Positions 1-8,277 of a stretch of DNA of 20,762 nt are shown here, piece after piece. This stretch comes from a bacterium (lineage in GTDB: Bacteria > Patescibacteriota > Patescibacteriia > Buchananbacterales > UBA6539), in the NCBI GenBank assembly GCA_023246815.1, contig JAHFHR010000003.1, positions 1-20,762 of the forward strand. Reading direction: 5' to 3'. Numbering within the stretch: the stretch's first letter is position 1; each line of letters opens with the position of its first letter. Under the pieces are notes generated by a model, which searched no databases, was not told the origin of the DNA, and worked only from the letters and a program-made list of their open reading frames with translations. The position numbers and the translations under genes are program-made.

Positions 1-35
1 AGAGGCCACCGGTTCAAGTCCGGTAGGGTCCACCA
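1..35 (+). tRNA. 3' part of a tRNA gene (isotype unknown)
   Basis: The window opens inside a tRNA. Bases 8-24 form a T arm: ACCGG and CCGGT pair around the loop TTCAAGT. Bases 25-31 (AGGGTCC) are the 3' strand of the acceptor stem, base 32 is the discriminator A, and CCA at 33-35 is encoded in the gene. Bases 1-7 are the end of the anticodon stem and variable region. The anticodon lies outside the window, so the amino acid cannot be named. Confidence 0.92.
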
Positions 36-36
36 G

Positions 37-64
37 AAAAGACGTTCCACGTGGAACGTCTTTT
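37..64. other. parS: Perfect 28-bp palindrome containing a canonical parS (ParB-binding) site
   Basis: Bases 37-64 are a perfect inverted repeat whose core, GTTCCACGTGGAAC (45-58), equals the known bacterial parS core (family TGTTYCACGTGRAACA). The arms add AAAAGAC and GTCTTTT, so an RNA copy would fold into a hairpin followed by T residues. It could therefore also terminate the tRNA transcript. ParB spreads from such sites to organise the origin region for segregation. No parA or parB gene lies in the window, so function is inferred from the match alone. Confidence 0.72.
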
Positions 65-74
65 CTAATACGGG

Positions 75-92
75 CTGTTTCACAAGGAACAG
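75..92. repeat. Degenerate parS-like inverted repeat
   Basis: Bases 75-81 (CTGTTTC) can pair with 86-92 (GGAACAG) around ACAA, with one G-T wobble. The 16 bases at 76-91 match the parS consensus TGTTTCACGTGAAACA except at three positions, two of them in the centre. It lies directly downstream of the perfect parS palindrome. It may be a weak ParB site or only a small hairpin. Confidence 0.4.
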
Positions 93-107
93 TCATTATT
101 TTTACCA

Positions 108-136
108 TTGACCAATTATTCTATTTCGCCTATAAC
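108..136 (+). promoter_or_regulatory. Sigma-70-type promoter of the small membrane protein gene
   Basis: TTGACC (108-113) and TATAAC (131-136) are separated by 17 bases. This predicts a transcript start near 143 and a leader of about 50 bases before the start codon at 192. Confidence 0.7.
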
Positions 137-191
137 TTTAGTTATGATCTTGTGTTCACTTAGTCGCAGGTAACTCATAAGGAGCTGTATC

Positions 192-440
192 ATGGGTACT
201 GTTGGTCGGGTTGATGAACTTAGTGGATCATGGTGGCAGTTGGTAAAAATTGTTCTTTTCGCGATTGTTGTCGCCGGCCTGCCAAGCTTGCTGTTTCTCT
301 GGGTGGCCGTTGGTTTTTCACCAGGCACCATTATCCAGCCGTGGTCGCCATTCAACAATGATGTTAATACTCGTATCATTGTTGTCCTGCTTCTAGTCGT
401 TTCGCTTGTACTGTTTCGTTCCTTGAGACAGAAAAAGTAA
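192..440 (+). CDS. Small two-helix membrane protein, unknown function
   Basis: An 82-residue protein that I do not recognise. It has two predicted membrane helices, about residues 16-42 and 61-77, joined by a loop with a proline/tryptophan stretch (QPWSPFNN). It ends in a basic tail (RSLRQKK), which suggests a cytoplasmic C-terminus. The start is well supported: AAGGAG at 179-184 lies 7 bases before the ATG and a good promoter sits at 108-136. It is one of the few genes here with a clear Shine-Dalgarno. It stands alone, between the parS palindrome and a non-coding region with hairpins. The reverse-strand frame over the same bases is longer but lacks these signals. Confidence 0.72.
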   Translation: MGTVGRVDELSGSWWQLVKIVLFAIVVAGLPSLLFLWVAVGFSPGTIIQPWSPFNNDVNTRIIVVLLLVVSLVLFRSLRQKK

Positions 441-499
441 TTCCTAAAACACGATTTTTTGGGTATTGCTGTGATTGGTAATCTCAATTGAAGACGTTG

Positions 500-595
500 C
501 GAGTGCAGCTCGCTGAGTAATGGCAGACTGCACTCGGTAGTATGGGCTTTGCGTTGGTTACAATGCGAAGCCCAGTTTGTTTCACAGGAAACAAG
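500..595 (+). ncRNA. Non-coding stretch with three consecutive hairpins; possible structured RNA
   Basis: Three inverted repeats follow each other. Bases 500-508 (CGAGTGCAG) pair with 528-536. Bases 544-556 pair with 561-573 around the loop GTTA (13 pairs, two wobbles). Bases 577-583 (TTGTTTC) pair with 588-594 around ACAG. The third also resembles parS, with two central mismatches. The second hairpin is followed only by a short T-rich stretch, so it is a poor terminator. No promoter directly upstream is convincing. The rest of 441-944 is AT-rich, with no gene and no DnaA box that I can see. Confidence 0.35.
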
Positions 596-828
596 TTAAA
601 TTCAGGAAAGTTATATTTGATTCTTGAATGAGTTGTTATCAAGACGGGGAATATAATAATTTTTTTTATTAGAACTCGGGAGGCGCATAAAACATTTTTA
701 GATTTATTTTGTATTGGCTTGGAGCGTGTACCCTAGTAATATAATCTGGTTATCATAACTTAACATTTTGCGACGCATATAGTAGTCACTATTCCCAGAA
801 AATATAGTTATTTTTATTTGTGGAACAT

Positions 829-836
829 GTGAAACA
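829..836. other. parS half-site
   Basis: GTGAAACA is a perfect parS half-site. The left half (TGGAACAT, 821-828) does not complete the palindrome. An eight-base match is expected by chance now and then, so its value rests on closeness to the other parS-like sites. Confidence 0.2.
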
Positions 837-901
837 AAAAAACAGCGTTATTGTTTGAGCCGTTTCCGTTATATCTCTTAGTAATAATGGATATTTCTTT
901 T

Positions 902-931
902 TTGTTTTATCACCTCTATCTACGGTACAAT
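902..931 (+). promoter_or_regulatory. Promoter of the YfhO-family gene
   Basis: TTGTTT (902-907) and TACAAT (926-931) are 18 bases apart. Exactly six bases follow before an ATG at 938 (a seven-codon frame), and the ATG used by the large gene is at 945. Transcription should begin at about 938, giving a leaderless or nearly leaderless message. Confidence 0.6.
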
Positions 932-944
932 ACTACTATGAATT

Positions 945-3206
945 ATGACTCTTTTATTTAAGAAGCTGTGGCCAGTCGGGGTTCTGCTTTTAATAACGCT
1001 GATTTTTTTTCTGCCGTTTTTAAGCGGCGAAAAGATTCCCTATGTCGGCGATTTTAGCGGGAGCGATTTAACCGAATTAAATTTGCCACTGCGTTTTTTG
1101 ACCGCCGCGTCATTGCAACACGGCCAACTTCCCTTGTGGACTAATGCTATTGCCTCTGGTTTTCCATTGTTAGCCGAAGGTCAGGCTGGTGTATTCTATC
1201 CACCAAATTTTTTATATGTGATACTGCCATTTCAGTTTGCAGTGGTTATTGGTCTGGCGTTGAATTTTTTTCTCGGGGGACTTTTTTTATACAGCTATGC
1301 TCGAGTGCTGGGCGTCAGTAAGTCAGGGGCGGTGCTGGCCGCTGTTGCTTTTGCCTTTAGTGGTTTTTTTATTTTTCGCATTAAGCATCTTAACTTAATT
1401 AACGCAGCGATCTGGCTTCCGCTGATGCTCTATTGCGTTGAGCGATACTTTCAATCCCCACTACGCTGGCGATATGTGATTAGCCTAGTAATTGTTATCG
1501 CCACTCAATTCTTTGCTGGGCATCCGCAAATTTCATACATTTCACTCTGTGGGGTGGCTCTCTACATTGTTGTTCGTAGCATCCATAGCGGTTATGATGC
1601 GAAACCGCGGCGCCTTAAAACACAGTTATTACATCTGGTGGTAGGAGTCTTACTGCTCATTGGTTTAACGGCGGTGCAGTTGCTACCAACTTTTGCCCAC
1701 ACCCTGAACGCTGGTCGAGGCATAGCCGTTGATTACCAACAGATTGAGGCGAACTCATATCCGCTAGCCAGCATGGTTTTTTGGTTAGCTCCGTATTACT
1801 ATGGCAATCCGTCCACTAATAGTTATGATCATCTTGGTCCTGGGGGCATTTTTTGGGAAAACAATTTTTACTTTGGTCTTTTGCCGTTGGCGTTAGCGCT
1901 GATAGCGCTTATTGCTTTAATTAAACACCAACGCACGGTCCGTCTTTTGGCGTTGGTGATCGGGATAGCGGTGTTCATTGGTCTCGGCGCCAACAATCCT
2001 CTTTTCCCATCACTATGGTCAACCATGCCCGGGCTACAACTCTTTCGATTTCATCAACGATTTATGTTGCTTACGCTGGTGGCTCTGACCGTACTCGCCG
2101 GATTTGGTTTTGATTACCTGTGGCGTCAGTTGGATCGTTTTGTTTTTTTTAAAAAATTTCCTCGTCGTTTATCCCAGGGCTTGTTGCCGATGGTGGTATC
2201 ACTGATTGTGGCAGTTGATCTGTTTATGGTTGGGCAGACGTACCTTGGCGTCGTGGACTACCAACAGTATTTTTCACCACCAACGAGCGCCCAATATTTG
2301 GCGCACGATACGGCGCAATATCGTATTCATAGTGTTAACTGGCCGACCATTTGGGGGTCAATTAACGAAATTTCTGGAGGCTGGCAAAACAATCTATCAC
2401 TCTTTGTCTCTGGTCGAGAATTGTTGATGCCAAATCTTAATGCGTTTTGGGGCATTGATTCAAGTCAGGATCGGGCGTCGCTTGAAGGTGGAATGTTGAA
2501 CCATCAGGCACAACAACTCAATGGTGACGTGATGACGGAACTGTGGGAAGTGGCTCCGAGTGATGGTGCGTTATTTGTCAGTGATGCGGTAATGAAAATT
2601 TTTCAGCTGCAAAATGTTAAATATGTTTTAAGCTATACACCTTTGTCCCATAATCAGTTGACAGTGGTCGATACCATACGACAAGATTTTTTACCTTCTT
2701 TAAAAATATACGAACATACTGAGGCACTGCCCTATGCTTTTGGCGTTTTTTCAGTGCACCAGGCTGCTGATATTGAAGCGATGCGCACGATGATCCGATC
2801 AGCTGATTTTGATCCGCGTACCAGCGTTGTTCTCCTTGCTGCTGATTCAGCGAAAGTTATTACTGAGTCTGGTCAGGCGGAAGTACAACAACTGACCGTT
2901 GATAATGGTAAGGTGCAAGCGAATGTTTCTTTTTCTCAATCAGGAGTATTGTATTTGAGTCAAACTTTTATGCCAGGTTGGCGAGCAACTATTGATGGCG
3001 TAAAAACGCCGGTGCTGCGCGCTAACTATGCTTTCACGGCGATAGCGGTATCGGCCGGGCAGCACACAGTGCTGTTAGACTACCGACCGTTGTCATTTAC
3101 TATTGGTGCATGGATGAGTTTAGTAACTGCTGGCGGATTATTATTTGTTGGCGGCAGGACTCTTGTCCGTCGTCGTTTGATTCGTAAAGTCTGGCGTAGA
3201 TTTTAA
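945..3206 (+). CDS. YfhO-family multi-pass membrane protein, probable GT-C type glycosyltransferase
   Basis: A 753-residue membrane protein. A first helix (about 10-26) leads into an outside loop with acidic residues typical of GT-C transferases (YVGDFSGSDLTELN, D36 and D41). About eleven to twelve further helices extend to about residue 430. A soluble domain follows, and a last helix lies at about 722-742. The segment from residue 677 (PGWRATIDG, then RANYAFTAIAV and a GQHTV motif) is the characteristic C-terminal block of the YfhO family. B. subtilis YfhO is somewhat longer. Members are linked to glycosylation of wall polymers or lipids from a lipid-linked sugar; the substrate here is unknown. 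No Shine-Dalgarno is visible. The gene has its own promoter and no partner in an operon. Confidence 0.85.
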   Translation: MTLLFKKLWPVGVLLLITLIFFLPFLSGEKIPYVGDFSGSDLTELNLPLRFLTAASLQHGQLPLWTNAIASGFPLLAEGQAGVFYPPNFLYVILPFQFAVVIGLALNFFLGGLFLYSYARVLGVSKSGAVLAAVAFAFSGFFIFRIKHLNLINAAIWLPLMLYCVERYFQSPLRWRYVISLVIVIATQFFAGHPQISYISLCGVALYIVVRSIHSGYDAKPRRLKTQLLHLVVGVLLLIGLTAVQLLPTFAHTLNAGRGIAVDYQQIEANSYPLASMVFWLAPYYYGNPSTNSYDHLGPGGIFWENNFYFGLLPLALALIALIALIKHQRTVRLLALVIGIAVFIGLGANNPLFPSLWSTMPGLQLFRFHQRFMLLTLVALTVLAGFGFDYLWRQLDRFVFFKKFPRRLSQGLLPMVVSLIVAVDLFMVGQTYLGVVDYQQYFSPPTSAQYLAHDTAQYRIHSVNWPTIWGSINEISGGWQNNLSLFVSGRELLMPNLNAFWGIDSSQDRASLEGGMLNHQAQQLNGDVMTELWEVAPSDGALFVSDAVMKIFQLQNVKYVLSYTPLSHNQLTVVDTIRQDFLPSLKIYEHTEALPYAFGVFSVHQAADIEAMRTMIRSADFDPRTSVVLLAADSAKVITESGQAEVQQLTVDNGKVQANVSFSQSGVLYLSQTFMPGWRATIDGVKTPVLRANYAFTAIAVSAGQHTVLLDYRPLSFTIGAWMSLVTAGGLLFVGGRTLVRRRLIRKVWRRF

Positions 3207-3216
3207 GGCTGTGTTA

Positions 3217-3245
3217 TTGACAAAAAGCCTTGTTTGTGCTACTTT
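3217..3245 (+). promoter_or_regulatory. Promoter of the RND efflux operon
   Basis: A perfect -35 box TTGACA (3217-3222) is followed after 17 bases by TACTTT (3240-3245). The predicted transcript start is near 3252, about 42 bases before the start codon. No operator is evident. Confidence 0.72.
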
Positions 3246-3293
3246 TATATACTCAGTTACTATTTTGAATGACTCTATTTATCCTATTATTTT

Positions 3294-4910
3294 ATGATTT
3301 ATAAAAAAATACACAATACCATGGTCACCACGCTGTTACTAACTGCAGTGGTTTTGGCTGGCTGCACCAATGGCAACAGTGATGATGAAGTTAGTGACGT
3401 AAATAAAAAGCAGGTACATGTGCAAACTATCACCCTGCAAGACGAGGTGGTAAGTTCACTGTCTGTTTCAGGGACAATTGTGCCTCGCCAGTACTCCCTT
3501 GTCCGTAGTTTGGTGCAAGGCACGGTTGAATTTATAACACCGGTTGGTACGGACGTTAAGATTGGCACGCCGCTGTTTCATATTAGCGACGATAATGTTG
3601 AACGAGCATATGAAAACGCCTTGCAGAATTTACAGAGTACCGAAGTGGTGACGCGCGATCGTATCAGTCAAGCGGAACTTACGCTTTCCAGCGCACAGGC
3701 CCGAGAAAATTTGGCTCACAAGAATCTTGACTCAGCGATGAAACAAGTTGAGCAAACAGGAATCAATGCCGAAGAAATAGCACTGATTAGCTACGGTTCG
3801 GCATATAATACTCTTTCTCAGCTATTGAATTTTGTCAGTGACGGTGAGCTGACTAACTATACCTATAAGTATAAAATAATCGTGACTCCTCAAAGCGAGT
3901 TGCGAGAGCAGGGCGATTTACAGTTCTATGTCGCGGCGCAGGAATTTGTTCTATTACCCTCGTCAGCGCTGGTGACCGGCGCGACATTAAACATCGCGCT
4001 TGATCAGTTGAGTAGTGCCTTGACTAAAGCAAAATTGCTGACTGACACTACGTCAGTACTGTTGCAGAACGCTTTGGGTGGAGTGCCTAACTTAGCAACC
4101 GATCAGACTACCGTTGCGACATACCAAACACAGATTAATACTCAGTCGGCTGCGCTGTTGGCTGCCAAAAATACTCTTCGTAATGCCGCGATCAGCGGTG
4201 ACTTAGCAATTGAGCAGGCGCAGAATAATTTAGAACTGGCACAGATTGAATTGAACAACGCCACGATCGCTTTGGAAAATGCCAAGACGAGCGCTCATCT
4301 TGAGCGAACGCTTTCACAGTCACGGCTTGATAGCGCAGCGTACCAGTTTGGCAATTTGTCCATAACGTCGCCGTTTAGTGGTACCGTCATTTCTACCAGC
4401 ATTGAAGCTGGGCAGCAAGTAAGTGTCGGTCAGGAAATTATTGAACTTGGTAATCTGACCATCGTGGAAATTCAGGTTGACGTTGATACTGATTTTGCGA
4501 AAGGGTTGAAAGTCGGCGACGCAGTAACCATTAACGGCGCGCGCGCTGGCACCATTACTGAAATTGAACCGGTTGGCAGCTTGACCAGTGGTAAGGTTGG
4601 CGTCACCGTACAAGCTGACAACGCTGAGGAGTTGCTGGTGGCTGGTGATATTGCCGAGGTAACATTTGGTTTGACCTATCAACAGTCAGGATTAATCATA
4701 ATCCCCATTAACGCCGCTACCATTGAATCAACCGATACGTATGTATTGGTTATTGAAAACGGCATGGCTGCACGCCGCTCAGTGGCCCTTGGACAAATTT
4801 TTGGCAATCGCGTGTCAGTGACCACTGGACTTGCGGAAAGTGATCAATTGATCCTGCGTAATGGTATATTTATCTCAGACGGCGATGCCGTTGAAGTAGT
4901 GATGGAATAA
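3294..4910 (+). CDS. RND efflux membrane fusion (adaptor) lipoprotein, HlyD/AcrA-like
   Basis: A 538-residue adaptor that would link an RND pump to the outside. The N-terminus is a lipoprotein signal: KK at 4-5, a hydrophobic run, and the lipobox LAGC with Cys24. The biotinyl-lipoyl-like domain is split: its first half is about residues 57-100 (SGTIVPRQYSLVRSLVQGTV) and its second is about 355-390 (SPFSGTVISTSIEAGQQVSV). Between them lie about 250 mostly helical, Gln/Ala/Leu-rich residues, longer than the hairpin of AcrA. A beta-barrel and a membrane-proximal domain follow. The start at 3294 keeps the basic signal region; a later ATG (codon 10) would lose it. No Shine-Dalgarno is visible. The stop is one base before the transporter start, so the two genes are surely co-expressed. 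Confidence 0.9.
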   Translation: MIYKKIHNTMVTTLLLTAVVLAGCTNGNSDDEVSDVNKKQVHVQTITLQDEVVSSLSVSGTIVPRQYSLVRSLVQGTVEFITPVGTDVKIGTPLFHISDDNVERAYENALQNLQSTEVVTRDRISQAELTLSSAQARENLAHKNLDSAMKQVEQTGINAEEIALISYGSAYNTLSQLLNFVSDGELTNYTYKYKIIVTPQSELREQGDLQFYVAAQEFVLLPSSALVTGATLNIALDQLSSALTKAKLLTDTTSVLLQNALGGVPNLATDQTTVATYQTQINTQSAALLAAKNTLRNAAISGDLAIEQAQNNLELAQIELNNATIALENAKTSAHLERTLSQSRLDSAAYQFGNLSITSPFSGTVISTSIEAGQQVSVGQEIIELGNLTIVEIQVDVDTDFAKGLKVGDAVTINGARAGTITEIEPVGSLTSGKVGVTVQADNAEELLVAGDIAEVTFGLTYQQSGLIIIPINAATIESTDTYVLVIENGMAARRSVALGQIFGNRVSVTTGLAESDQLILRNGIFISDGDAVEVVME

Positions 4911-4911
4911 C

Positions 4912-7900
4912 ATGGATACTGGCACTACCATTGAAAAAGAAAATGTGGGAGCAGTCGTTCCCCCAACATCCAACCGACCGGTTATGCATGAACAGGGGAT
5001 GCTTGTCGATCATGATGACATACATAAACGAGATCCGTTTGCTCGAGAAAAAATTGAAAAAACCCGAAATGGATTTTTCGGTTTTTTTGTTACTCGTCCT
5101 CAACTGACGATATTGTTGTTGATTGGTATTATTGCACTTGGTAGTTTAGCATTGGTTACCATTCCGCGTGAGAGTGAGCCGGAAGTCAAGATTCCAATCG
5201 CCATCGTCACCACCCCATTTCTTGGCGCCTCTCCGGTAGATGTAGAAGAATTGGTAACTGATGAAGTTGAGTCAAAGATTGAAGAGCTTGATGGTATCAA
5301 ATTAGTGACCTCAGCTTCAGTGCTCGGGCTGTCGGTCGTAACCGTTGAGTTTGAGGCTGACGCTGATCTAAAAGACTCTATCCGTAGTTTAAAAGATAAG
5401 GTACTTGAGGTGCGCGGGTTGCCGGAAGACGCGGAAGATCCAATTGTTACTGAAATCCGCATTAATGATCAACCGATTATCACCTTTAGTTTGGCGGGAC
5501 CGTTATCCGAAGTTGAGTTCAAGACACTGGGTGAAAAAATTCAAGATGAAATTGAAGCAATTCCTGGAGTATCTGAAGCGCCATTGCGTGGTGTGCGTGA
5601 GCGTCAATTTTTAGTGGCTATTGACCGTGGTCAACTTGAACGACTCAACATTAGTCTTGGGTCCGTGATTAATGCCATTGCCACCTCAAATGCCGATACC
5701 CCGCTGGGCGGTATTACCATCGATCAAACCCATTACAATTTACGAACTGTTGCCAAAATTAACACTATTGATGATTTGAAACAGATCGTTGTCGCCACGG
5801 TTAATGGTCGTGCGCTCTTACTTGATGATATTGCGGAGATCAGCGATGACTTTGCCGAGCGCACCAGTATTGCTCGATTATCAGTTGAGGGAAGTGAACC
5901 AGTCAACACTATCTCATTAGCAGTATTGAAACGCACAGGCGGTAATATTTTAAATATCGTTGATAGCGCCAAAGACCGCCTTGATGAACTCAAGGCTGAT
6001 GGCACTATTCCGGCTGACGTAACGGTTGAGGTCAGTTCTGACTACTCACAATTTATTCGTAAGGATCTAAGCACGCTGGGGAGTAGCGGTGTCCAATCAG
6101 TAATTTTAATTTTCATCGTGTTATTGATCGCCTTGTCGTTCCGAGAAGCCTTTATTTCTTTGATGGCTATTCCATTGACTCTGCTGATCACTATGTTTGT
6201 GATGAATTTTAGAGGAGATACGCTTAACAGTTTGGCGCTGTTTGCGTTAGTGCTTTCATCGGGGCTACTGGTGGATTCTTTTATTGTGATGCTTGAGGGT
6301 ATCTTCCATAATATCCGTATTGGTTACAACGCCACTGAAGCATCGCTTCTGGCAATTGCTCACTATCGTAAGCCGTTGTTAGCAGGCGCGTTGACCACCA
6401 TTTCCGCCTTTGTACCGATGTTGCTTGTATCCGGCATTCTTGGTGAATTTTTGCGGGTATTTCCGATCACTATTGCTATTGTTCTTTTTTCGTCACTGTT
6501 TGTATCAATTGCCGTGGTACCAGCGGTAGCCACCATTATTTTGAAAAAGAAAAAAATTTCCGATACAGTTGCGGAAAGCATTTTAGAGCGTGTACTCACT
6601 AAGCGGCTGACTATTTGGTATTCCAGTTTTATGGATGATTTTTTGAAAAGCCGCAAAAAGAAACTGATGCTTATCGGAACAACCGTTGGTGTTTTTATTG
6701 TGTCAATCGGTTTACTGTTGAGTCCGATTGTTTCAGTAGAACTTTTTCCTGAAGTTGATATTGAATTTTCTTTGATTGACGTTGAGATGCCGATTGGGAC
6801 CGATTTGGAAGAAACCGATGCAGTGGTCCGTCAGGTTGAACAGTATCTTTTAACTCGGGATGATATTAAAACTTTCACTACCACCGTTGGCTCATCTTCT
6901 AGTTTTGGTTTTGGCAACTCCTCGTCGTCTAATGAGCATGTCGCCAGTATCAACATTACTTTTGTTGAATTAAAAGATCGTGACCAAAAAAGTTATGAAA
7001 TAAACGATGCTATGCGGGATGATCTGATCTCTATCCAGAGTGGTAAAATAATGGTACAAGAAATTTCTTCGGGCCCCCCAACCGGCGCACCGATAGAAGT
7101 TCGTATCACCGGCGATGATCTTAATATCCTTGATCAATTGAGCACCCGCTTAGTGGGCATTCTTGAACGCACTCAGGGTGTTATTGATATTGAGACTGAC
7201 AAAGAGGTGAGTCCGGCTGATTTGACTTTCCGTCTAAACCGCGCGGCCTTGGCCGATGCGGGACTAACGGTACCCGAGGTATCAGGCTTTCTACGGACCG
7301 CGATTTTTGGAGTAACCGCTACTTCCATCAATGATCAGGGGACCGATATTGACGTGGTGATCAAGTTTAATGCGGGTAGCCTTGACTCAGTTGAACAGTT
7401 ACAGAATTTATCATTGGTTAATATTCGTGGTGAGAGCGTAAAATTATCACGCGTTTCTGAATTCTCGCTTGAACCAGCGCTTGCCACCATTGCTCATCGC
7501 GATTTTCAGCGTACCACAACGGTTCGCGCCAATCTTGCAGAAGGATTTGTGCCAACCACTGTCGTGCCACAGGTTGAGGCAGCGGTGGCAATTGAGCAAA
7601 TACCCAATGGCTATACTTTTAATTTTGGCGGTGAAGTAGAAGATATTGAGCAATCATTTTCCGAGTTGTGGCGTGCGATGGTGGTGGCGGTGCTCTTGAT
7701 CCTTGGCATTTTAGTGCTGCAGTTCAACTCCTTTAAAAAGCCCTTGGTCATTTTAATTGAGTTGCCACTGGCTCTTATCGGCGTGGTAGTTGGTATGCTT
7801 ATTTTTGACCTGTCGTTTAGCTTCTCGGTATTTCTTGGGCTCATTTCATTGACCGGCATTGTCGTGAATGACGCTATTGTGCTTTTGGATAAAGCCGATC

Positions 7901-8166
7901 GTAACGTTGCTGAATTTGCGATGCTACCCCGCCAGGCCATTGTTAATGCCGGCGCAACACGGTTGCAACCGATTTTACTCACCTGGGTCACTACGGTAGT
8001 TGGTACATTGCCATCAACCTGGGCCGACGAATTCTGGTTTGGCTTGTCAATTGCTATTATTTTTGGACTTACTTTTGCAGTGGGGCTTCAGCTTTTCATT
8101 TTGCCAATTGTCTATTTGAAATTAGAGAGTAGAGGTTTTCTACGCAGAAAAATTCATGCTTCCTAA
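4912..8166 (+). CDS. RND-family efflux transporter (AcrB/HAE1-like)
   Basis: A 1084-residue inner-membrane pump that exports substrates in exchange for protons. It has the two-fold RND layout. An N-terminal cytoplasmic stretch of about 60 residues is longer than usual. Helix 1 (about 65-85) and the first porter domain (PRESEPEVKIPIAIVTTPF) follow. Helices 2-6 lie at about 390-555, helix 7 at about 585, the second porter domain at about 605-900, and helices 8-12 to the end. Helix 4 carries GLLVDSFIVMLE. Its D455 matches AcrB D407, but S456 stands where AcrB has D408. Helix 10 has VVND (984-987), with Asn where AcrB has K940. The proton relay is therefore altered. Substrate cannot be told. No outer-membrane TolC-like partner is in the window. 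The adaptor gene is one base upstream, and a terminator follows. Confidence 0.93.
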   Translation: MDTGTTIEKENVGAVVPPTSNRPVMHEQGMLVDHDDIHKRDPFAREKIEKTRNGFFGFFVTRPQLTILLLIGIIALGSLALVTIPRESEPEVKIPIAIVTTPFLGASPVDVEELVTDEVESKIEELDGIKLVTSASVLGLSVVTVEFEADADLKDSIRSLKDKVLEVRGLPEDAEDPIVTEIRINDQPIITFSLAGPLSEVEFKTLGEKIQDEIEAIPGVSEAPLRGVRERQFLVAIDRGQLERLNISLGSVINAIATSNADTPLGGITIDQTHYNLRTVAKINTIDDLKQIVVATVNGRALLLDDIAEISDDFAERTSIARLSVEGSEPVNTISLAVLKRTGGNILNIVDSAKDRLDELKADGTIPADVTVEVSSDYSQFIRKDLSTLGSSGVQSVILIFIVLLIALSFREAFISLMAIPLTLLITMFVMNFRGDTLNSLALFALVLSSGLLVDSFIVMLEGIFHNIRIGYNATEASLLAIAHYRKPLLAGALTTISAFVPMLLVSGILGEFLRVFPITIAIVLFSSLFVSIAVVPAVATIILKKKKISDTVAESILERVLTKRLTIWYSSFMDDFLKSRKKKLMLIGTTVGVFIVSIGLLLSPIVSVELFPEVDIEFSLIDVEMPIGTDLEETDAVVRQVEQYLLTRDDIKTFTTTVGSSSSFGFGNSSSSNEHVASINITFVELKDRDQKSYEINDAMRDDLISIQSGKIMVQEISSGPPTGAPIEVRITGDDLNILDQLSTRLVGILERTQGVIDIETDKEVSPADLTFRLNRAALADAGLTVPEVSGFLRTAIFGVTATSINDQGTDIDVVIKFNAGSLDSVEQLQNLSLVNIRGESVKLSRVSEFSLEPALATIAHRDFQRTTTVRANLAEGFVPTTVVPQVEAAVAIEQIPNGYTFNFGGEVEDIEQSFSELWRAMVVAVLLILGILVLQFNSFKKPLVILIELPLALIGVVVGMLIFDLSFSFSVFLGLISLTGIVVNDAIVLLDKADRNVAEFAMLPRQAIVNAGATRLQPILLTWVTTVVGTLPSTWADEFWFGLSIAIIFGLTFAVGLQLFILPIVYLKLESRGFLRRKIHAS

Positions 8167-8189
8167 CGGCATGAGGTAGCCTCAGTTTT

Positions 8190-8227
8190 AAGAAAACCGT
8201 CTGGTATTGCGGGCCGGTTTCTTTTTT
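8190..8227 (+). terminator. Rho-independent terminator of the efflux operon
   Basis: AAGAAAACCG (8190-8199) pairs with CGGTTTCTT (8215-8223), leaving one bulged A, and T residues continue to 8227. It begins 24 bases after the transporter stop. A smaller hairpin, GAGG-TAG-CCTC, lies just before it. Confidence 0.75.
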
Positions 8228-8277
8228 ATGTATGATATGGTATGCTGTGGATACTTATTTAAATTAATTATAAACCC

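Noticed and set aside
116..487. Reverse-strand frame of 123 codons over the small membrane protein gene
   Set aside because: No promoter or Shine-Dalgarno on that strand, and its residues look like an antisense shadow; the + strand gene has both signals and two helices.
7611..7991. Reverse-strand frame of 126 codons inside the RND transporter gene
   Set aside because: It lies opposite strongly conserved transporter helices; low-complexity Ser/Thr translation typical of a shadow.
8246..8254. TGTGGATAC, one mismatch from a DnaA box
   Set aside because: A single isolated copy, far from the parS site and lying between a terminator and a gene; not evidence of an origin.
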